Shown piece by piece: positions 1-8,881 of a stretch of DNA of 64,000 nucleotides. This DNA comes from Clostridiales bacterium UBA5888. Its GTDB lineage: Bacteria; Bacillota; Clostridia; Oscillospirales; Oscillospiraceae. The notes beneath the pieces were generated by a model, which saw only the letters and a program-made list of their open reading frames with translations, was not told where the DNA came from and searched no databases. Positions within the stretch are counted from its first letter, which is position 1; each line of letters starts with the position of its first letter. The stretch is from NCBI GenBank assembly GCA_002431965.1, contig DJEW01000016.1, positions 43,827 to 107,826 on the forward strand, written 5' to 3'. The translations under genes were made by a program, and so were the position numbers.

Positions 1-360
1 GAGCTGAGCCTGCTGCAGCGCTGCGGCGCACACCTCGCCTCGCTGACCGACATCGAGGAAGCCTTCGGTGCAGGTAAGGCTGCGGTTGAGGCAGCAGTCA
101 ACGGCGAAACCGGTAAAATGGTCGCCTTTGAGCGCGAGATCGTAGACGGCAAATACGTCTGCAAATTCAAGCTTGTTCCCCTTTCTTCCGTTGCAAACTA
201 CGAGAAGAAAGTTCCCGCAGAGTGGATAAACGAAACCCAGAATGGGCTTACGCGCGAATTCATCGACTATGTTCTCCCTCTCATTCAGGGCGAGCCGGAA
301 GTCCCCCGCGAGAATTCCCTCCCCAGATATGCACGCCTCAAGAAGGTCACCGCAAAGTAA
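1..360 (+). CDS. Phosphofructokinase, probably PPi-dependent type, C-terminal part
   Basis: Only the last 119 codons lie in the window; the reading frame is open from base 1 to a TAA at 358-360. The tail (LSLLQRCGAHLASLTDIEEA, then VPAEWINETQNGLTREFIDY and PLIQGEPEVP) resembles the C-terminal region of clostridial 6-phosphofructokinases of the long, pyrophosphate-dependent group, which phosphorylate fructose 6-phosphate in glycolysis. The catalytic part lies upstream of the window, so the phosphoryl donor cannot be judged here. A terminator-like hairpin follows at 381-413, so the gene probably ends its own transcript. Confidence 0.75.
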   Translation, partial: ELSLLQRCGAHLASLTDIEEAFGAGKAAVEAAVNGETGKMVAFEREIVDGKYVCKFKLVPLSSVANYEKKVPAEWINETQNGLTREFIDYVLPLIQGEPEVPRENSLPRYARLKKVTAK

Positions 361-380
361 GAACAGCATACTTTACGCGC

Positions 381-425
381 ATCCCGCACTGTCCGACACG
401 GACGGCGCGGGATCGTTTACTTCTT
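381..425 (+). terminator. Intrinsic terminator after phosphofructokinase gene
   Basis: ATCCCGC at 381-387 pairs with GCGGGAT at 407-413, with an inner GTCC/GGAC stem. A T-rich stretch (CGTTTACTTCTTC) follows. It lies 20 bases after the stop codon. Confidence 0.6.
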
Positions 426-510
426 CTGCATATATGGGAAACGTGGCGTTTAGTATTTATACATGAGAAAATGTAATGCATATCATGAGCATTTTCACCA
501 AACAGAAGCA

Positions 511-538
511 TTGACTTTTGTGCAAAACGTGGTATAAT
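511..538 (+). promoter_or_regulatory. Sigma-A promoter of the liv operon
   Basis: The -35 box TTGACT is at 511-516 and the -10 box TATAAT at 533-538, with a 16-base spacer. Transcription should start near 545, about 100 bases before livJ. Confidence 0.75.
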
Positions 539-550
539 CCAGACCATCGC

Positions 551-593
551 AAGGGCGCGAGACAAAGAGGTCTCGCGCCCTTCTCCTGTTTTT
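551..593 (+). promoter_or_regulatory. Leader hairpin of the liv operon (possible attenuator)
   Basis: AAGGGCGCGAGAC (551-563) pairs perfectly with GTCTCGCGCCCTT (570-582) across a 6-base loop. CTCCTG and then TTTTT follow. It begins a few bases after the predicted start site. The T run is six bases away from the stem, so termination may be weak. The CTCCT at 583-587 could instead pair with the ribosome site AGGAG at 630-634. Either role would regulate the operon; neither is proven. Confidence 0.5.
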
Positions 594-643
594 AAGGCAT
601 AAAGCCGGGAGAAATGCGTGTAATAAACAAGGAGGAAGAAAAA

Positions 644-1846
644 ATGAAAAGAAAAGCTTTTATCAGTGTGCTGCTGGGCTTGAGCATGATGCTCTCTCTC
701 GCAGCCTGCGGCTCGGATTCCACGGCAGAAACCACGGACGATGCGGCAGATGCTGACGGAAAGATAGTTATAGGCGTTATATCGCCGAATACCGGCGCAC
801 TTGCCGCATACGGCAACGGCATTGTCACCGGCGCTGACCTTGCGGTCGAGCAGATCAACGCCGCAGGCGGCATACTCGGACGTGAGGTGGAACTCATCAA
901 AACCGATGACCAGAGCGACCCGACCGAATGCCTCAACGCATTCAACTCCCTTGTTGCGCAGGGCGTTGGGCTGATCGTCGGCTCTGCAACCTCCGGCTGC
1001 ACCTCTGCAATCACGGATGCGGCAAACGAAGAGGAAGTGTGCCTGCTCTCCCCGACCGCGACGGCAGACTCCATCACCACAGAGGATGACTTTGTGTTCC
1101 GCGCCTGCTACGCAGACAGCTTCCAGGGTGCTATTGCCGCTGCATATGCAAAGCAGAGCGGCTATGATAAAGTAGGCGTTGTTTACTGCGCGGCAGATGT
1201 TTACTCCAAGGGGCTGTATGACTCTTTTGCCAGCGCCTGCGCAAAGTACGGCATTGAGATTGTCGATGCACAGTCCACGGCATCCCTCGACGTACAGGAC
1301 TATACCAACCAGTTTTCCGCAATGGTCAAGGCGGGTGTGGATTTCGTTTACGCCCCATTCTATTATGACGTCATCGGACCTTACGTCGTTCCTCAGGCAC
1401 GCGCTGCCGGATACACCGGAATCATCATGGGCGCTGACGGCTACGATACCACGCCCGATTACGTTGTAGAAGGCGCAGACCTGACGGCATTCAACAAGGT
1501 CTACTGGACAAACCATTATGATCCCTCCGACACTTCAGAGAAGGTCTCCTCTTTCGTCAAAGCGTATGAAGCAAAGTACGGCTCCATCCCCAGTGCTTTC
1601 TCCGCAACCGGCTATGACTGCGTGTATATGTACAAAGCCGCGATCGAAGCCGCAGGCTCGGACGATCCCATTGCCGTGCGTGATGCACTTGCAGATACGT
1701 CTGCCGTCTACGAATGTGTAACCGGCACATTCTCGCTTGATGAGACCGGCACGCCTGTCAAGGGCGCGGCAATTATCTCCTTTGAGTCGGACGGCAGCAG
1801 CGTGACCTCCAAGCTTGTCGACGTTGTGACTGAGCTTCCCGAATAA
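644..1846 (+). CDS. livJ: Branched-chain amino acid ABC transporter substrate-binding lipoprotein
   Basis: A 400-residue extracellular receptor of the LivJ type (periplasmic-binding fold I, Peripla_BP_6 family) that delivers leucine, isoleucine, valine or related ligands to the LivHM channel. The N-terminus is a lipoprotein signal, a Lys/Arg start, hydrophobic core and lipobox LAAC with the lipidated cysteine at residue 22, so the protein is anchored to the outer face of the membrane. I chose the ATG at 644 because GGAGG (631-635) lies nine bases before it; an upstream in-frame ATG at 614 has no such site. The following hairpin at 1857-1890 may raise its expression over the permease genes. 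Confidence 0.9.
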   Translation: MKRKAFISVLLGLSMMLSLAACGSDSTAETTDDAADADGKIVIGVISPNTGALAAYGNGIVTGADLAVEQINAAGGILGREVELIKTDDQSDPTECLNAFNSLVAQGVGLIVGSATSGCTSAITDAANEEEVCLLSPTATADSITTEDDFVFRACYADSFQGAIAAAYAKQSGYDKVGVVYCAADVYSKGLYDSFASACAKYGIEIVDAQSTASLDVQDYTNQFSAMVKAGVDFVYAPFYYDVIGPYVVPQARAAGYTGIIMGADGYDTTPDYVVEGADLTAFNKVYWTNHYDPSDTSEKVSSFVKAYEAKYGSIPSAFSATGYDCVYMYKAAIEAAGSDDPIAVRDALADTSAVYECVTGTFSLDETGTPVKGAAIISFESDGSSVTSKLVDVVTELPE

Positions 1847-1856
1847 TAATTAACCC

Positions 1857-1890
1857 TCCGCCCAGAGCCGCAGCGCGGCTCTGGGGCGGA
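1857..1890 (+). other. Intercistronic hairpin between livJ and livH
   Basis: TCCGCCCAGAGCCG (1857-1870) pairs with CGGCTCTGGGGCGGA (1876-1890) with one bulged G and a 5-base loop. No T run follows, so it looks like an mRNA-stabilising or partial-termination element rather than a full terminator. Confidence 0.55.
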
Positions 1891-1929
1891 AGCGCAAATC
1901 AGAGTATCAAACTTCAGAGAAGAGAGAGG

Positions 1930-2835
1930 ATGTGCGCTGTGAGTACATTTTTTCAGACGCTTATCGTCGGGCTTCGTCTTGGCAGCATTTACGCGCTTAT
2001 CGCGTTGGGCTACACGATGGTCTACGGTATCATAAGACTTATAAATTTTGCCCACGGTGATTTCATCATGGTGGGCGGCTACACGATGATTTTTGCAATT
2101 CCGGCAGTGTTGGCACTCGGACTTCCGGCATGGGTTTCCGTCATTGCGGCAATCGCTGTGTGTGTGCTCGTAGGCATGGCGACGGAGCTGATCGCATACA
2201 GGCCAGTCAGAAAGAAAGGCACGGCAATGACAGCGCTTATCACCGCCATCGCAATGAGTCTCTTTCTTGAAAACCTTGCGCAGGCCATCCCCGCTATCGG
2301 TCCGAACCCTAAGGTTGCAAGCCAGATATTTGCCTCCGGCGGCATAAGCATAGGCTCTGTAACCATGGAGTACACCACGATCATCACGATCGTCATCAGC
2401 GCTGTAGTTATGATCGTGCTCTATGAGTTCACGCAGAAGACGCGCCTTGGCCGCGCAATGCGCTGCGTCTCCGAGGATAAGGCGGCTGCAACACTTATGG
2501 GCATCAATGTCAACCGCACCATACTTCTCACCTTTGCCATTGGTTCCGGGCTTGCGGCTGTTGCGGCACTGATGTATATGGCGCAGTATCCAAAGGTTTA
2601 CACGACCATGGGTTCACTTCTCGGTCTGAAGGCATTTGTATCCGCCGTTCTCGGCGGCATCGGCATTATCCCGGGCGCGGTGCTCGGCGGTATCGTAATA
2701 GGGCTTGTGGAATCGTTCACCACAAGCTATATATCCTCCAGCATGGCTGACACATTCGTGTTCCTCATTCTCATCATTGTTCTTGTCATCAAGCCCGCCG
2801 GTATACTGGGCAGAAACGCAGGTGAAAAGGTATGA
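1930..2835 (+). CDS. livH: Branched-chain amino acid ABC transporter permease LivH
   Basis: A 301-residue, very hydrophobic inner-membrane permease of the LivH family (BPD_transp_2), with about eight membrane segments. The N-terminal stretch GSIYALIALGYTMVYGIIRL and the following INFAHGDF are the hallmark of the family. It pairs with LivM to form the channel. The ATG at 1930 sits directly against its AGAGAGG. An in-frame GTG at 1939 has better spacing and would give the typical start STFFQTLIVGL, so the true start may be nine bases later. The stop overlaps the livM start in ATGA. Confidence 0.92.
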   Translation: MCAVSTFFQTLIVGLRLGSIYALIALGYTMVYGIIRLINFAHGDFIMVGGYTMIFAIPAVLALGLPAWVSVIAAIAVCVLVGMATELIAYRPVRKKGTAMTALITAIAMSLFLENLAQAIPAIGPNPKVASQIFASGGISIGSVTMEYTTIITIVISAVVMIVLYEFTQKTRLGRAMRCVSEDKAAATLMGINVNRTILLTFAIGSGLAAVAALMYMAQYPKVYTTMGSLLGLKAFVSAVLGGIGIIPGAVLGGIVIGLVESFTTSYISSSMADTFVFLILIIVLVIKPAGILGRNAGEKV

Positions 2836-3983
2836 AAAAAAGCAAAACCGCGCACGGTTATTTTCTCAACACCGCAGTTATTGTCATACTCTTCACGGTC
2901 TTTCAGATCATCACCGCCTTGCTTGGCAGCACGAGCGCTTTCAAGCTTGTGCTCGCACCGTGCCTGTGGCAGTGCTGCTATCTCATAATTCTCGCCGCGT
3001 CACTCAACCTTGTGCTGGGCTTTCTCGGTCAGCTGTCTCTCGGACATTGCGGCTTCATGGCAATCGGTGCTTACACTGCCGCACTTATCAGTCTCGCTTG
3101 CGAACGTGCAGGAGTGTTTGAGGATCAAAAGGGCGCGGCATTTATCCTCGTCCTTTTCGGCTGCATACTTGCAGCGGGTCTGCTCGCGGCGCTCGTCGGT
3201 CTGCTGCTTGGCATACCGGCGCTGCGTCTCAAAGGCGACTATCTTGCAATCATCACGCTTGGCTTCGGCATGATAATCATCAACGTGATAAACAACCTGC
3301 CGTTCTGCGGGCAGGACGGTCTCTCCCTCGGCTCTGCCGCCGCATCGCTGTATAAAAATGGGCTCGGCTTCGGCAGCAAGGGCAAGGTAACGTATCTGTG
3401 GGCTGCAATACTTGTGACCATTATATGCCTGACGCTGATGTTCATGTTTGTGCGTTCCAAATACGGCCGCGCAATACGCGCGATACGCGATGACGAAATC
3501 GCCGCATCTTCTTCCGGTATCAACACCTCTTTTTATAAGGTGCTCACATTCACCTACTCGGCATTCTTTGCCGGGATCGCGGGCGCGCTGTACGCCTGTG
3601 CAAACGCGACGCTCTCAACAGCGTCCTTCGCTTTCACAAACAGTGGAATACTCAACTCCACATTTGTTGTCGTAATGGTCGTGCTCGGCGGCATGGGGTC
3701 GATGACCGGATCTGTCGTCGCGGCAGTAATAATGTTCCTTGTCAACTATGAGATAAAGAACGGCGCATGGGTCGCGTCGCTCCCTTCCTCCGTCAGTGGC
3801 ATATTTGAGTATCCAATGCTCGTTTATGCGCTGGTATTGATAATCGTTATAATGTTCCGCCCCAAGGGCATATTCGGCAGTTATGAGTTCTCGCTGCAAA
3901 ATCTCATTCCGGATATAAAGTCGGTGCACGCAGCACGCGCTGCGGAAAAGAAAGAGCGTAAGGAGGCGGCAAACCATGGCTGA
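2832..3983 (+). CDS. livM: Branched-chain amino acid ABC transporter permease LivM
   Basis: A 383-residue integral membrane protein of the LivM family, the second half of the Liv channel. The core carries LNLVLGFLGQLSLGHCGFMA near residues 57-76, the family signature, followed by several hydrophobic segments and a charged C-terminal tail (AARAAEKKERKEAANHG). The start codon overlaps the livH stop, which implies translational coupling. The gene itself overlaps livG by eight bases. Confidence 0.92.
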   Translation: MKKSKTAHGYFLNTAVIVILFTVFQIITALLGSTSAFKLVLAPCLWQCCYLIILAASLNLVLGFLGQLSLGHCGFMAIGAYTAALISLACERAGVFEDQKGAAFILVLFGCILAAGLLAALVGLLLGIPALRLKGDYLAIITLGFGMIIINVINNLPFCGQDGLSLGSAAASLYKNGLGFGSKGKVTYLWAAILVTIICLTLMFMFVRSKYGRAIRAIRDDEIAASSSGINTSFYKVLTFTYSAFFAGIAGALYACANATLSTASFAFTNSGILNSTFVVVMVVLGGMGSMTGSVVAAVIMFLVNYEIKNGAWVASLPSSVSGIFEYPMLVYALVLIIVIMFRPKGIFGSYEFSLQNLIPDIKSVHAARAAEKKERKEAANHG

Positions 3984-4752
3984 AAGCGAAAGGGTTCCCG
4001 TGCTTGAAACGCGCAAACTCGGCATAAGCTTCGGCGGTCTCAAGGCAGTCAATGACTTCAACATAAAAATATATGAGGGCGAGCTTGTCGGGCTAATCGG
4101 TCCGAACGGCGCCGGCAAGACCACGGTTTTTAATCTGCTTACGGGCGTTTATGTGCCAACCGAGGGCACTGTCATGCTCAACGGCGTGCCCCTCAACGGC
4201 AAAAAATCGTACCAGTTCGTCGAGGCAGGAATCGCACGCACGTTCCAGAACATTCGGCTTTTCAAAGATATGACGGTTATCGAAAATGTCAAAGCGGCGT
4301 TTACCAAAGATATACATTATAATCTCTTTGACGCCAGCTTGCGCACACCGAAGTTCTGGAAGGCTGAACGCGAGACGACAGAGAAAGCCATGGAGCTTTT
4401 GAAGCTGTGCCGGCTTGACGATGTGGCGGATGTGCCGGCATCGGGTCTCCCATACGGTCGCCAGCGCAAGCTGGAGATTGCCAGAGCGCTTGCAACAGAT
4501 ATGAAGGTGCTGTTGCTTGATGAACCGGCCGCCGGCATGAACCCCACGGAGACTGCCGAGCTCGTTGACTGCATCAACACGATACGCGACCGCTTTGGCG
4601 TGGCGATATTGCTCATTGAGCACGACATGTCGCTCGTGATGAACGTATGCCAGCGTATACAGGTGATAGACTATGGGCAGACGATCGCCGCCGGTCTTCC
4701 GGAAGAGATTGCGAAGAACCCCAGGGTCGTCGCGGCGTATCTTGGCACATGA
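3976..4752 (+). CDS. livG: Branched-chain amino acid ABC transporter ATPase LivG
   Basis: A 258-residue cytoplasmic ATPase of the Liv importer. Walker A GPNGAGKTT is at residues 42-50; the signature region reads LPYGRQRKLEIARAL, the usual LivG variant of LSGGQ; Walker B is VLLLDEPAAGMN, and IEHDM marks the switch histidine. AAGGAGG precedes the ATG at 3976 inside the end of livM. Together with LivF it powers uptake through LivHM. Confidence 0.93.
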   Translation: MAESERVPVLETRKLGISFGGLKAVNDFNIKIYEGELVGLIGPNGAGKTTVFNLLTGVYVPTEGTVMLNGVPLNGKKSYQFVEAGIARTFQNIRLFKDMTVIENVKAAFTKDIHYNLFDASLRTPKFWKAERETTEKAMELLKLCRLDDVADVPASGLPYGRQRKLEIARALATDMKVLLLDEPAAGMNPTETAELVDCINTIRDRFGVAILLIEHDMSLVMNVCQRIQVIDYGQTIAAGLPEEIAKNPRVVAAYLGT

Positions 4753-4765
4753 GGAGGAGATAAAA

Positions 4766-5470
4766 ATGCTTGAGATAAAGGATCTGAATGTGTTCTACGG
4801 CGCGGTGCACGCGATAAAGGGCATATCTCTGAACGTTGAGCAGGGAGAGCTTGTCTCTCTGATCGGTGCAAACGGCGCCGGTAAAACCACAACGCTGCAC
4901 GCTATCTCCGGGCTTATCCCCTCCGCCTCCGGCACGATCGAGCTGGACGGACACAACCTGCAAAAGACTCCGCCCGACAGGATAATCTCGCTCGGGCTTG
5001 CACATGTTCCCGAGGGGCGTCATGTGTTCGCACGCATGACGGTTGAGGAAAATCTGCGCATGGGCGCGTACATTATCCGCGACGCTCAAAAGATTAACAA
5101 AAACCTTGAGATGGTGTACTCACATTTTCCGCGGTTAAGGGAGCGCCGCCGTCAGCTCGCCGGAACGCTCTCCGGCGGTGAACAGCAGATGCTTGCCACC
5201 GGGCGCGCGCTGATGACGGATCCGTCGATCGTTCTTATGGACGAGCCGTCAATGGGGCTTTCGCCGCTTCTGGTGAAAGAAATATTTGCCATTATCCGGG
5301 AGCTGCACGAGAGCGGGATAACTATTCTTCTTGTCGAGCAGAACGCAAAGATGGCACTTGCCGTGTCTGACAGGGCATATGTGCTGGAGACAGGCAAAAT
5401 ATCCATGTCCGGAAATGCGGCTGAACTCGCCGAGGATGACCGGGTACGCAAGGCGTACCTCGGTGCATAA
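4766..5470 (+). CDS. livF: Branched-chain amino acid ABC transporter ATPase LivF
   Basis: A 234-residue ATPase, partner of LivG. Walker A GANGAGKTT is at residues 34-42, the signature is LSGGEQQMLATGRAL, and Walker B is IVLMDEPSMGLSP, with LVEQN following. The ATG at 4766 is preceded by GAGGAGG at the right distance; a longer frame starting at 4673 lies inside livG and would add 31 unrelated residues, so I rejected it. The gap to livG is 13 bases, so the five liv genes form one operon. Confidence 0.93.
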   Translation: MLEIKDLNVFYGAVHAIKGISLNVEQGELVSLIGANGAGKTTTLHAISGLIPSASGTIELDGHNLQKTPPDRIISLGLAHVPEGRHVFARMTVEENLRMGAYIIRDAQKINKNLEMVYSHFPRLRERRRQLAGTLSGGEQQMLATGRALMTDPSIVLMDEPSMGLSPLLVKEIFAIIRELHESGITILLVEQNAKMALAVSDRAYVLETGKISMSGNAAELAEDDRVRKAYLGA

Positions 5471-5484
5471 GGAGAGGTGTGCAT

Positions 5485-6111
5485 ATGGGAAAATTCATAA
5501 TAACCGTCGCACGTGAGACCGGCAGCGGCGGGCACAACATCACAAGAAAGCTGTCGGACGCGCTGAATGTGCCTTATTATGACCGTGACCTCCTTCGCCG
5601 CGCATCAGAGGTGAGCGGAATAAACGAAGGCTTGTTCGGGCGGGCGGACGAGCGCATCGGCTTCAGACAAATGATCTCCGCGGCGGAAAAGGTATACACC
5701 GGTGATATCCTTCCTCCGGACAGCGACGATTATATATCCACAGCCAATCTCTTCGCTTTTCAGGCAAAAATAATAAAAGAGCTTGCCCAACAGGAGAGCT
5801 GCATTATCCTTGGGCGCTGCGGGAACTACCTGCTTGACGGTGTTGACGGCGTGCTGCGCGTATTTATTCACGCCCCGCTTGAAAGCCGCATAGCCCGCGT
5901 CGCGTCCTATTCCCTGGCGTGGTCAGAGCGCGAGGTCGCGCGGCATATCCGTGTTGAGGATAAGCGCCGCGCCGCGTACTATCACTACTATACCGGTGAG
6001 GAATGGCGCGATGCGGGGGCGTATGATCTGTCTCTCGACTCGGAAAAGCTTGGTGAGGACGGCTGCGTGGAGCTTATAATGCAGGTGCTGCCGCTGTACG
6101 GCGCGAAGTGA
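5485..6111 (+). CDS. Cytidylate kinase-like family protein
   Basis: A 208-residue cytoplasmic P-loop protein of the cytidylate kinase-like family (Cytidylate_kin2). The N-terminus IITVARETGSGGHNITRKL carries the GSGGxxI phosphate-binding loop typical of the family, and IILGRCGNYLL lies mid-protein. The family is widespread in Clostridia, but its true substrate is not established; it should not be equated with the essential Cmk. GGAGAGG at 5471-5477 supports the ATG at 5485 rather than the GTG six bases earlier. It lies 14 bases after livF and is probably the last gene of the liv operon. Confidence 0.8.
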   Translation: MGKFIITVARETGSGGHNITRKLSDALNVPYYDRDLLRRASEVSGINEGLFGRADERIGFRQMISAAEKVYTGDILPPDSDDYISTANLFAFQAKIIKELAQQESCIILGRCGNYLLDGVDGVLRVFIHAPLESRIARVASYSLAWSEREVARHIRVEDKRRAAYYHYYTGEEWRDAGAYDLSLDSEKLGEDGCVELIMQVLPLYGAK

Positions 6112-6116
6112 TGGCT

Positions 6117-6157
6117 AAAAAGAGCACACGGATTCTTTGTCATCCGTGTGCTCTTTT
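6117..6157. terminator. Bidirectional terminator between convergent genes
   Basis: AAAAAGAGCACACGGAT (6117-6133) pairs with ATCCGTGTGCTCTTTT (6142-6157) across an 8-base loop. A runs on one side and T runs on the other allow termination of both the liv operon (+) and the VWA gene (-). Confidence 0.85.
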
Positions 6158-6163
6158 GCCGTC

Positions 6164-7876
6164 TTACAAGTTTTTTATCTGGTTTTGTATCAGCTTGCCC
6201 ACCGTATCCGCGAGCATATCCAGCGATTGTATGCGTGCAAAGTCGCGCCCATAAACGGTCTTTGCCGAGGGCAGATCCTCGTCGTCGCCCGTGAAAACGC
6301 AGACAACGGATATTCCGTCCGCCCGTGCGCGGCGCACCTCAAGCGCGCTGTCGGTGACGCCCGCAGCCTGCTCGTACGGCTCTGCCTCTCCGCCCGTCTT
6401 CGACGGTATCTTCACAACGTCGTTCGGCTTCACATCCGAAAGGACAATCAGCAGCTTGTGCTCATATGAGGACGAATTCATCAGGTAGTGCGCGGCTGAG
6501 ATCGCAAGTCCATCGCGGTTGCAGCCGTTGGAAACATATTCAAATATACGCCGGTTATCCTGCGGTTTATCATAATCGCGGAAGATACGTACGATCGTAT
6601 AACCCGTCATTGAGCAAAATGACATCACTCGGCACGGTATAGAGCATGCCGTGAGGCTTTCGGCTATCATATACCCCTGCGCCGAGACAATTTCCTGCCG
6701 TGATTTCTGCGAGGTTGAAGCGTCGAGCAGAATATCAACGGAAAGATCGCCCATATCGTCCTGCTCGTTTTTTATGAACACCTTTTCATCGTTCAGTACC
6801 GCAGCGCGCCAGGCAAGCGTCCCGTTTATCCGCCCGGAGTTTGCCTTAACCGGCGCTGGCTGAAGATGCAGCAGAACAGAATTCTGTATCTTCGCGGTCA
6901 GCTTTGATATTGCAAGGCGGTTTTGCGCGCGCCGCGCGGCATAGCTGGCGCGGTTTTTTTCTATCTGCGCCGCCTCGCGCTGACGCGAAAGCGCCTCAAA
7001 ACCGTTTTGTATCTTTGCAGCATCCGGTCGATCTCCGCGCGTAAAAAGCAGGTGGCACATGGCGTGACTGCCGGCGCAGAGCTTTTTCTCCATGTCATTT
7101 GTCTGCCGCGGAGAGAACGCGCTTTTACCGTATTTAGTCTCCATGAATTCACGCAGCTCGCTTTCGGTCATCTTTGTGCGCAGCTGCACATCCTGCTGCT
7201 GCCCAGCGCCTGAGCCGCCGTAGGCGTTCTCCGGATGCTCGGCGATGCCTATGCCGAACTTATGAAATGCGCCGCTCCCCTGCTTTTTGCCGCGCTTATG
7301 CAGCGCCGGGGTTATGAGATGCCGTTTAGCGCGCCTGCGCTCCTCTGTGCTTATTTGAAACCAGCATTCAAAGAGCTGCTTTGTGCGCGCAACGATTTCC
7401 TCCGTGGTCATGTCCGGCGTGAATTCCAGCTCGTCCAGCAGCTTCCGGTCATAACCGTTCAGCTCCGGTTCTTTGCCGAGTACACGCATGAAATGCGCGA
7501 GGCTGAGAGCCTCATATAAATGGTAATCATCGTGCCCGGCAAAGCTTTTCACAGCGGCACGGGCATAGCTGGCGCGCAGCCCGGCAAGCGCAGGGCGCTG
7601 CGGAAGCTCAAGCTGATAGATGCTGTTCTCCAGCCCCAGCCAAAAAAGACCCTCGTATTCGTCCGCCTCCTCATACTGCTCAAACGCGCGAAAAAGCGGC
7701 ACAAACTGTGCATAGTCATAATGCTTTCTTGCCGCGCCGAGAATGCAGTTCCAGTAGAGGTCAGCATTGCCCTCGCTGTCATACGCCTTAAAATCCGGTT
7801 GAAAATCATAGCGCCCCGCGCAGTTCCATATAATATTTAAAGCGCGCTTCTTCTGAAGCTCCGATATAGTGACCAT
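6164..7876 (-). CDS. VWA domain protein (CoxE/NorD-like), partner of MoxR ATPase
   Basis: A 570-residue soluble protein. The last third is a von Willebrand A domain, with the metal-site motif DASTS at residues 385-389, NRDGLAI near 453-459, and LLIVLSD near 475-481. The first 350 residues are mostly helical and charged, with a Gly/Gln-rich linker (YGGSGAGQQQ) near 219-228. VWA proteins of this type act with MoxR-family ATPases as chaperone pairs that activate or insert cofactors into enzymes, as NorQ/NorD and CbbQ/CbbO do. The start codon directly follows the stop of the MoxR gene (TAAATG), so the two are translationally coupled. The client enzyme is not evident nearby. Confidence 0.8.
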   Translation of the reverse strand: MVTISELQKKRALNIIWNCAGRYDFQPDFKAYDSEGNADLYWNCILGAARKHYDYAQFVPLFRAFEQYEEADEYEGLFWLGLENSIYQLELPQRPALAGLRASYARAAVKSFAGHDDYHLYEALSLAHFMRVLGKEPELNGYDRKLLDELEFTPDMTTEEIVARTKQLFECWFQISTEERRRAKRHLITPALHKRGKKQGSGAFHKFGIGIAEHPENAYGGSGAGQQQDVQLRTKMTESELREFMETKYGKSAFSPRQTNDMEKKLCAGSHAMCHLLFTRGDRPDAAKIQNGFEALSRQREAAQIEKNRASYAARRAQNRLAISKLTAKIQNSVLLHLQPAPVKANSGRINGTLAWRAAVLNDEKVFIKNEQDDMGDLSVDILLDASTSQKSRQEIVSAQGYMIAESLTACSIPCRVMSFCSMTGYTIVRIFRDYDKPQDNRRIFEYVSNGCNRDGLAISAAHYLMNSSSYEHKLLIVLSDVKPNDVVKIPSKTGGEAEPYEQAAGVTDSALEVRRARADGISVVCVFTGDDEDLPSAKTVYGRDFARIQSLDMLADTVGKLIQNQIKNL

Positions 7877-8800
7877 TTATTTGTTGAATAGCTTGCTCTC
7901 GTCCAGCCCGGCGGGGATGCGCGCAGCGATAACGTCGGATACGAGCTGACGCTCGAAATCGTCAAAGCTCTTATTGACAATACCCATCTCCAGCGCCTCG
8001 TCAAGCGTCAGTCCCTGCTGTGTCAGACCAACCGCGGCGAGCAGACCGCGCAGATCGAGCGCCTTTGTGGAGATTTCAGAGCTGTCGCACTTTGCCCGAA
8101 GCTCCTGAAAAAGCTCTGCAAGCTGATGCGCATATTCCTGACGGAGCGCAGGATGCTGTGCAAGCATGAGCTTTTCAAGGTTGTCCGCGGAGATTACCGG
8201 CATGTTGATGACCATAAAGCGCGAAGCAAGCGCCTCGTTTATCTCTCTTGTTCCGGCATATCCGTAGTTCATTGTGGCGATAAAGCGTGTGCATGGGGCA
8301 AGCTCAATGCGGTCGTAGCCGGGCACGTCAATAATATGGCGGAAATCAAGCGTGGCATGCAGCACGGAAAGCGATTCGTTCTTCGCCATGTTTATCTCGT
8401 CGAGCACCCCAAAGCCGCCTTCAGCGGCACACTGATAGATCGGACCGCGGCGGAACGTCACCTCCCCGTTTTTGAACGTGTCCGTGCCGATGAGCGATGC
8501 GGCATCGGTGTTCAGATAAAACGAGATGTCCCACTGCGGACGGGCGAACACGGCGGCAAGGTTCTCCGCAAGTACGTTCTTGCCGGTTGCCTTCGGCCCG
8601 ACGAGCAGCAGGTTCTCACCTGCCAACAACGCAGCAAGCGCCTTGCGCCAGACCTCTGCGCCGTAATAGCGATACTTGGGCTGCGGCACGCGGTATGTCT
8701 GCGTGTCATTCACAGGATATTGGCGGCGAAAATCCTCAAGATGCGTGAGCGTTGTCTCTTCTATTCCCTCGCTGCGCAGAAAATCGAAAATTCCATTCAT
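7877..8800 (-). CDS. MoxR-family AAA+ ATPase
   Basis: A 307-residue AAA+ ATPase. The P-loop is GPKATGKN at residues 68-75, with Asn where Ser/Thr is usual. Walker B is VLDEIN (132-137), sensor 1 is IATMN (174-178), and the likely arginine finger is in ALASRF (190-195). These fit the MoxR/CbbQ/NorQ group, which remodels or activates metalloenzymes together with a VWA partner, here the next gene. AAGGAG precedes the ATG, and a consensus promoter lies at 8846-8874. Confidence 0.85.
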   Translation of the reverse strand: MNGIFDFLRSEGIEETTLTHLEDFRRQYPVNDTQTYRVPQPKYRYYGAEVWRKALAALLAGENLLLVGPKATGKNVLAENLAAVFARPQWDISFYLNTDAASLIGTDTFKNGEVTFRRGPIYQCAAEGGFGVLDEINMAKNESLSVLHATLDFRHIIDVPGYDRIELAPCTRFIATMNYGYAGTREINEALASRFMVINMPVISADNLEKLMLAQHPALRQEYAHQLAELFQELRAKCDSSEISTKALDLRGLLAAVGLTQQGLTLDEALEMGIVNKSFDDFERQLVSDVIAARIPAGLDESKLFNK

Positions 8801-8845
8801 ATTTCTATCTCCTTTTTGACGGAGTATATTTCCTTCTACGGCTGT

Positions 8846-8874
8846 ATTATATTCGTCAAAACCTGTTCCGTCAA
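8846..8874 (-). promoter_or_regulatory. Sigma-A promoter of moxR-VWA operon
   Basis: On the minus strand TTGACG (8869-8874) and TATAAT (8846-8851) are 17 bases apart, about 45 bases ahead of the MoxR start codon. Confidence 0.8.
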
Positions 8875-8881
8875 TCTAATC

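Noticed and set aside
347..1516. A 389-codon open frame on the minus strand
   Set aside because: Antisense to livJ and its promoter region; would run through the terminator and leader hairpins.
4673..4765. Longer N-terminus for LivF
   Set aside because: The extra 31 codons lie within livG, have no ribosome site and are not LivF-like; ATG 4766 has an ideal site.
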